Of a stretch of 64,000 nt of DNA, positions 59,628 to 64,000 are shown piece by piece (the first letter of the stretch is position 1; each line of letters opens with the position of its first letter). The stretch is from contig CP142451.1 of NCBI GenBank assembly GCA_038049695.1, positions 6,508,001-6,572,000 of the forward strand, given 5' to 3'. This DNA comes from Cinnamomum chago. Its lineage: Eukaryota > Streptophyta > Magnoliopsida > Laurales > Lauraceae. The position numbers and the translations under genes were made by a program. Below the pieces are notes generated by a model that was not told the DNA's origin, did not search any database, and was given only the letters and a program-made list of their open reading frames with translations.

Positions 59628-59959
59628 GATGAAACATAGAGAGATTGCGAAAATGGAAAGGTAAGAGAATACCCTTAGAAAACACTCCATCCTCCTGGTT
59701 CTCCAATTAGGAAACCATCTCACAGCCTATGGAAAATTGTGATTGTAGTGGGTCATCTCTACTAGTTATCCTTCAGGCTATTTAATATTACGTGATCTCA
59801 TCCTGCATTTAGATCGTTCTTAAACATAGTAGCAAACCCATGCATTCTATAAAGCTTCTGCAACACCTCATCACCAACATGCGGAATATACAACAGTACA
59901 TTGATTTATTTCTTGGGGCTGCCCTCCCTAATTGGACTGCCTAGAGATTGAGTTCACAA

Positions 59960-60640
59960 GAACATGAGGAGCTACTGTACAGGTTGTGGAGTTACATATG
60001 TATATGAGGGCTACATAAGGGAGAGTATTAGCCCATGTGTCGTGCCAGACTTTATGGAAATCATGAAGGATGGCAAGTGGCTTATGTGTATTAATGGCCG
60101 AACAATTAAATTGTGTTGCAGCTCAAAGAGGCTTCCACAAGGCAATATCCAGCCCAAGACTAATGGTTAAATCTTGTTTCGCGATCCCTCTTCTAGATGC
60201 AAAGCTAGATATGCTTGTGAGTGCCAAGGTCTTTTCTTAGATAGAGCTAAGGAGCTGATATCATTACCTGGGTGATGAATACAAATTGGCATTTAGTATG
60301 CGTAATGGTTGTATAAGTGGCTAGTTGTGCTTTTGGACTATCTAATGCACCTAGCAAGTTATCACACGTGACTCATGAATCAGGTTCTCAGACCCTTTGT
60401 AGGCACATTTGCGGTTGTATACTTGCAGTCTCGATATAAAAGCCCATCTAGACCATCTGAAGCTTGTCTTCAAGTTTAACACCACAGGGCAAGAGCAACT
60501 TTACGAAAATCTGAAGTGCAGCATGGGGTTAGAATGGATCATGTAGTGTTCATTGGTTATGTCGTTTGCGGGAAAGGTGTCATGGTTGATAAGAACGTAT
60601 GGGCTGCATAGGAGTGGTCTATCTGGTGTACAATGCATGA
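59960..60640 (+). pseudogene. Decayed Ty3/gypsy pol fragment
   Basis: A fossil reverse-transcriptase stretch inside the last TEL2 intron. GYIRESISPCVVPDFMEIMK then KDGKWLMCINGRTI resembles the chromovirus FIRESLSPCAVP..KKDGSWRMCVDSRAI block; later pieces resemble the RSGYHQIR..DE and HLEHLKLVF..GYVVSGKGV regions in the right order. Many breaks; no LTRs found, so it is old. Confidence 0.65.
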
Positions 60641-60846
60641 TGTACGAAGATATCTAGGTCTACATCAGTTACTGCTTTCTGCTTTCGATTGCATTAGTAA
60701 TGAAGTTAGATAATTGTGTGCATTCTTTTTTCTCTTTTTTGTACTTGGATTTTATTCATGATCTTGACTCTTAATCTTCTGTCTTTTTTTTTTTGCTCTG
60801 TCATCCTGCTTTGATATGTTACATTTAACTGGATGTATCAATGTAG

Positions 60847-61008
60847 ATGGCTATGGCGTGTCTCCAACTTCATGCTGAGATGGCTTTTCAAGCTTCCCGG
60901 TCACTTGAGTTTGTTGATTATCCAACGACGGAGAGTGACAGTTTGTATTCTAAGTTGTTGAAAGGGACAATCAAAATCCCATACTCAAACTTGCAATATC
61001 AGATTTGA
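60847..61008 (+). CDS. TEL2: TEL2 exon 8 (C-terminus)
   Basis: Acceptor atgtag|at. Encodes MAMACLQLHAEMAFQASRSL to KGTIKIPYSNLQYQI and a TGA at 61006-61008. The conserved C-terminal end of plant TEL2 is intact. Phase agrees with exon 7. Confidence 0.88.
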   Translation: MAMACLQLHAEMAFQASRSLEFVDYPTTESDSLYSKLLKGTIKIPYSNLQYQI

Positions 61009-62305
61009 TGAATCTCTATTTGGTAATGTCATGTTTATCATTGTACATTTTGTTTAGTGAGCTTGCAGTTAGCAACATCAAGGGAAGGGAAGTTTTGATA
61101 CTGTAGATAAAATTAGCGAGTTGGTGGAAGTGCAAATCAGTTAGTAGATTTATATTCAAAATGTTGGTACACTTTATATTCAGTATATAATTAGGTGTTG
61201 TTGCTTTAATAATCATTTTGTATATAGCATGTATATTTGGACAGGACCTCCTATCGGTCGGCATCCTGAAATGTCAGATGGAACTCCAGACAGACATAAA
61301 ATTTTCCATATAGTTCATTTTTCTCCTATCAAAATAAGAAGTAATGAAGTTCTACACAAAAACGAAAACAAACAATTTGAATGGATTATCTGCCCAGGCT
61401 TGTTCTTTTGAAATTACTCCTTGTCGCCTAGTAAAATAGAATTTGTCAAGTGCATGATTGAGAACTGTAACTGTATTCAGTGCATTTAAGTCTTGCTTAT
61501 TTATTGTTAACTAGGATGGTGTTCGAGAGAGAGCTTGCTTATTTATTGTTAACTAGGAGAGAGGGAGAGAGAGAGAGGCTGTGTAAATGGCTTGCCTTTG
61601 TAAACACAAAAAGATCATAGCCCCTAACAAATTACATTGTATTCTCTGGCTGACAGTTAGTAGAGATTTGACCTAATTGACAAAATTTTAGCCTTGAAAA
61701 AGAAAAAGAAAAAACATTTCCCCTCTTACACGTGCTATTGCTAAATTTAACTTCAATAGCATTACAGTCAAATTGTTCACATGTAAAATATTATATTTTA
61801 TATTTTATAATTAATTTTAATATTTGATGGTGCGCAACTCACATTTGAGTGAGATTTGGAGCAAGTGCATCCAGGCTGATTATCAAAAAGTCCTTTTGAA
61901 AGGACCCTTCTTCAATGATTGGGAAACTCTTCTAGAAGTGTTATTCGAAAGTAAAAAAAAAGAAAGAGAGAAATGAGCCTCTGCGGCTCTTCCTGATTTT
62001 GCAAGGAGCAATTTTCACAGAGACCGTGGAGCTATGATGCACGGATACTTCAAAATGGGCAACGTATCGTATCCGATACTTCACTTTTTACAAGTAAAAT
62101 CCGTGTCCCCGCCATGTCTATGGCGTGTCCCTACCGTATCTAGGCATCATATCCGTGGAGTCAAATACCTCACGTGGGCCATCAATTCCTTACGTTGAAA
62201 GTTCAACTGTAAAAATGTTAATTTGTAACCTGCAATTTTTTTAAGTTATAGTCCATACCATGCATGTGCTAGAAAAGCTTAAAACCATTTGGGAGAGTGA
62301 ACGTG
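61009..62305. other. Region downstream of TEL2, no gene seen
   Basis: No exon recognised. It includes a repeated gagagagcttgcttatttat-like phrase with a GA tract (61521-61580) and a CGTATCCGATACTTC-type degenerate repeat near 62065-62160. Confidence 0.45.
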
Positions 62306-62385
62306 CTGTCGTCCGGTCTTTCTTGCGGCCTCGCCGGTCTTGCAGCTGGAATGGCGATCGGGATTGTCGGCGATGCTGGCGTTAG
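62306..62385 (+). pseudogene. V-ATPase subunit c exon fragment
   Basis: 80 bases translate as [20 protein letters not shown] then VGDAGVR, matching the third transmembrane helix region of the vacuolar H+-ATPase proteolipid (16-kDa subunit c). In the intact gene LSSGL follows FDGYAH, and ANAQQPKLFVGM follows after an intron. Here FDGYAH is absent and replaced by unrelated sequence, the fragment ends AG|gtaatg like a real donor, and no next exon follows. It is a DNA-level gene scrap including intron start, not a cDNA copy. Confidence 0.8.
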
Positions 62386-64000
62386 GTAATGATCTATCTA
62401 TCACTTTTTTTATTGTTTGCAGTCGGATTCGGATTTAGATCTGCCGTTGGTGATGTTTTGATGAAATTTTGGTTAGAGCTGTATGAATCTATTGGATTTG
62501 TGAGTTTCTACCTGTTATTTTGGGAATCTTCTGTTGGTATGATGTTTGGATCTGTTTGCGATCTCTGCCTGATCTGTTTCTGTTAAATTGATGCAAAATA
62601 TGTGAATCTGATGTTTGATTTGATCCGCGTGGCATGGTGTTGGTATGATGTTTGATTGAATCTCACAAGATCTTGTACGAATTCGTTATAGATTTTAGGC
62701 AACGGTAGTAAGCAAGACAGTGAATATTCATTACTGATAGTTGAGTTTTGATAGCAGCTACTGAATCCTGTGACCATTTGAAAGCCTGAATTCTAGCGTT
62801 TACTTTTCTCTATTTTCTTGGAGTAAGATTCACTGGGCAACATTGCACACTTAGTTTTTTTTTTATTGCATATTATAAATGTTGTACAAGTTCCTGAGCT
62901 TTCAACCATATGGACTCTGGATTGTTCATGGTTTCATATCGCGTAGCAGTTTCCACTTGTCATATATTTCTTTTACTCTTTTCCATAAGTAAATTGAAGA
63001 AATACTAGAAGGATACTGATCATTCCATTATGATTAGCAGGTACCTGATATCTATATTATTTTATATTGCAATTTTTATAGCCATGAACTGCATTCGTAG
63101 TGTTGCACAAATATATGCTATATGACATATCATAGGAAGCAATTGATTCCTTTTTGTTTGCGTAGAACTGGAACACAGAGAAATTCATTGTCAATTGGGC
63201 CTGTTTGATTGCATAGAATTGAATATAGATGCAGATAAAAAACATTTCTCTACTAACATCATGACTAAAGAATGGATTTATTTTTTTTATAATCAAAATC
63301 TATTATCCATTATATAAAATCCTTATAAAATGACCTCATAAAAAAACCTTGTTACATCACAAGGCACATACTTTGTGGCATCATTGAAATCAATATCTCA
63401 TCAAAAGTCAAATATTAGTCACATTCAAGCATATAAATCCCTCATTGACATCTAACTCCCTTGTACTGATTCTACTAGAAAACTCACTCAAATCAAAATT
63501 TGACCCGTCATTAAATTTGTCACATGCAAAACATTATCATTACATTCCCTTTAATTTGTTGATTTAATTCTCAAAGAGTTTCCGGAGAAAACCTGAAGTT
63601 GAGAAACCCTTGAAATATCATACAGCGAGTGATCTTCCACAATTTCCACTGACTGGGGCCCAATCAAGCTGATTTAAGAGTGAATTGAAATGTGTGATAA
63701 TTGATACCAGGTGCCAACACCACTCAATGATGAGTGTGTTGGTGGGGTACCAATCTTTCGTGATTTTCTTCGCTTTTTATCTTGTTTGGGCAATTCACTT
63801 CTAGAGTGAATTGAAGTGAGTTGGCTCAATTTGAGAGACATAAAAACGATAGTCAAATTAAAAGAGAATAAAATGCATTCATCAAATGGCTGGCAAAATG
63901 GATGGTGGACCATGCTATCACATTGGATGTACCATTTATAAGATTGCTCATCTTGGTCTCCTTTGAGTCATTCCTGCTAAAACCTTGGAGGGCTCAGTTC
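62386..64000. other. Right end of window, no gene seen
   Basis: AT-rich sequence. The first part could be intron carried with the V-ATPase fragment. No further proteolipid exon, RNA gene or confident transposon end was found. Confidence 0.45.

Larger units (their letters stand above)
37023..61008 (+). pseudogene. TEL2: TEL2/TELO2 homologue, 5'-truncated and transposon-ridden
   Basis: Eight plus-strand exons encode roughly the C-terminal three quarters of plant TEL2 (telomere length regulation protein; TELO2 in animals). With TTI1 and TTI2, TEL2 forms the cytosolic TTT complex that hands newly made PI3K-like kinases (ATM, ATR, TOR) to HSP90 and R2TP. Recognised blocks: FVGEMFARICRRGST, KFLLWKVFPICCLRWILQFS, RMASSVAL-like KMASSVALVFSKIVDPKNPL, the Telomere_reg-2 region (LVTCPFESLDSLHGLLYSPN), FMLPAMQGFDKKRHGVDLLG and a C-terminal RGTIKIPYSN-like GTIKIPYSNLQYQI. 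No N-terminal exons (expected about 230 residues) were found between 21 and 37 kb. Exon 6 has one extra T in a T6 run (45494-45499), and exon 7 carries a 54-bp insertion with stops. Exon 3 contains an in-frame MITE. Most likely a decaying copy; the T run could be an assembly error. Confidence 0.85.

Overview
The window is nuclear DNA of a flowering plant, probably not a grass. It is AT-rich and crowded with transposons. Its host genes have GT..AG introns, several of them kilobases long, and include a plant TEL2/TELO2 homologue and a small secreted LysM protein. The LTR elements are plant types: a Tat-lineage Ty3/gypsy element with two RNase H domains, a gag-only relative of it, and a Ty1/copia element.

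Layout. 1-2863: probable 3' part of a long Ty3/gypsy LTR. 2864-4683 and 12483-19297: two copies of one duplicated segment, each carrying the same hAT MITE. The second copy is split by a 4587-bp hAT transposon (13272-17858) with an apparently complete four-exon transposase and a perfect 8-bp target duplication. Between the copies lie a (TA)n-embedded foldback MITE, CACTA-like debris with a plant transposase fragment and a perfect 62-bp palindrome, a degenerate tandem array and a Tourist-like MITE. 19568-21175: an intact two-exon LysM gene. 21664-28074: non-autonomous elements, namely a 1.1-kb element with 8-bp target duplication, a SINE, a 125-bp hairpin element, a gag-only LTR element (23801-27694) and a hAT MITE with a doubled right end. 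29776-36620: a Ty1/copia element.

37023-61008 holds eight plus-strand exons of a TEL2 homologue, a scaffold of the TTT complex that matures PI3K-like kinases. They cover about the C-terminal three quarters of the protein; no N-terminal exons were found. Transposons have filled the locus: a 169-bp hAT MITE sits inside exon 3 and, with its target duplication, adds exactly 59 in-frame codons; a 10.5-kb Tat element (46076-56598) fills intron 6; smaller MITEs, a SINE, a LINE scrap and an old gypsy pol fragment lie in other introns. A +1 T in exon 6 and a 54-bp duplication-insertion with stops in exon 7 suggest a pseudogene or, for the homopolymer, an assembly error. After the gene the window has no complete gene, only an orphan 80-bp V-ATPase subunit c exon fragment at 62306-62385.

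No rRNA, tRNA or CRISPR was found. The most unusual observations are the in-frame MITE in TEL2, the hAT element that landed precisely in the target duplication of an older related MITE, and the antisense, apparently spliced extra gene of the Tat element.
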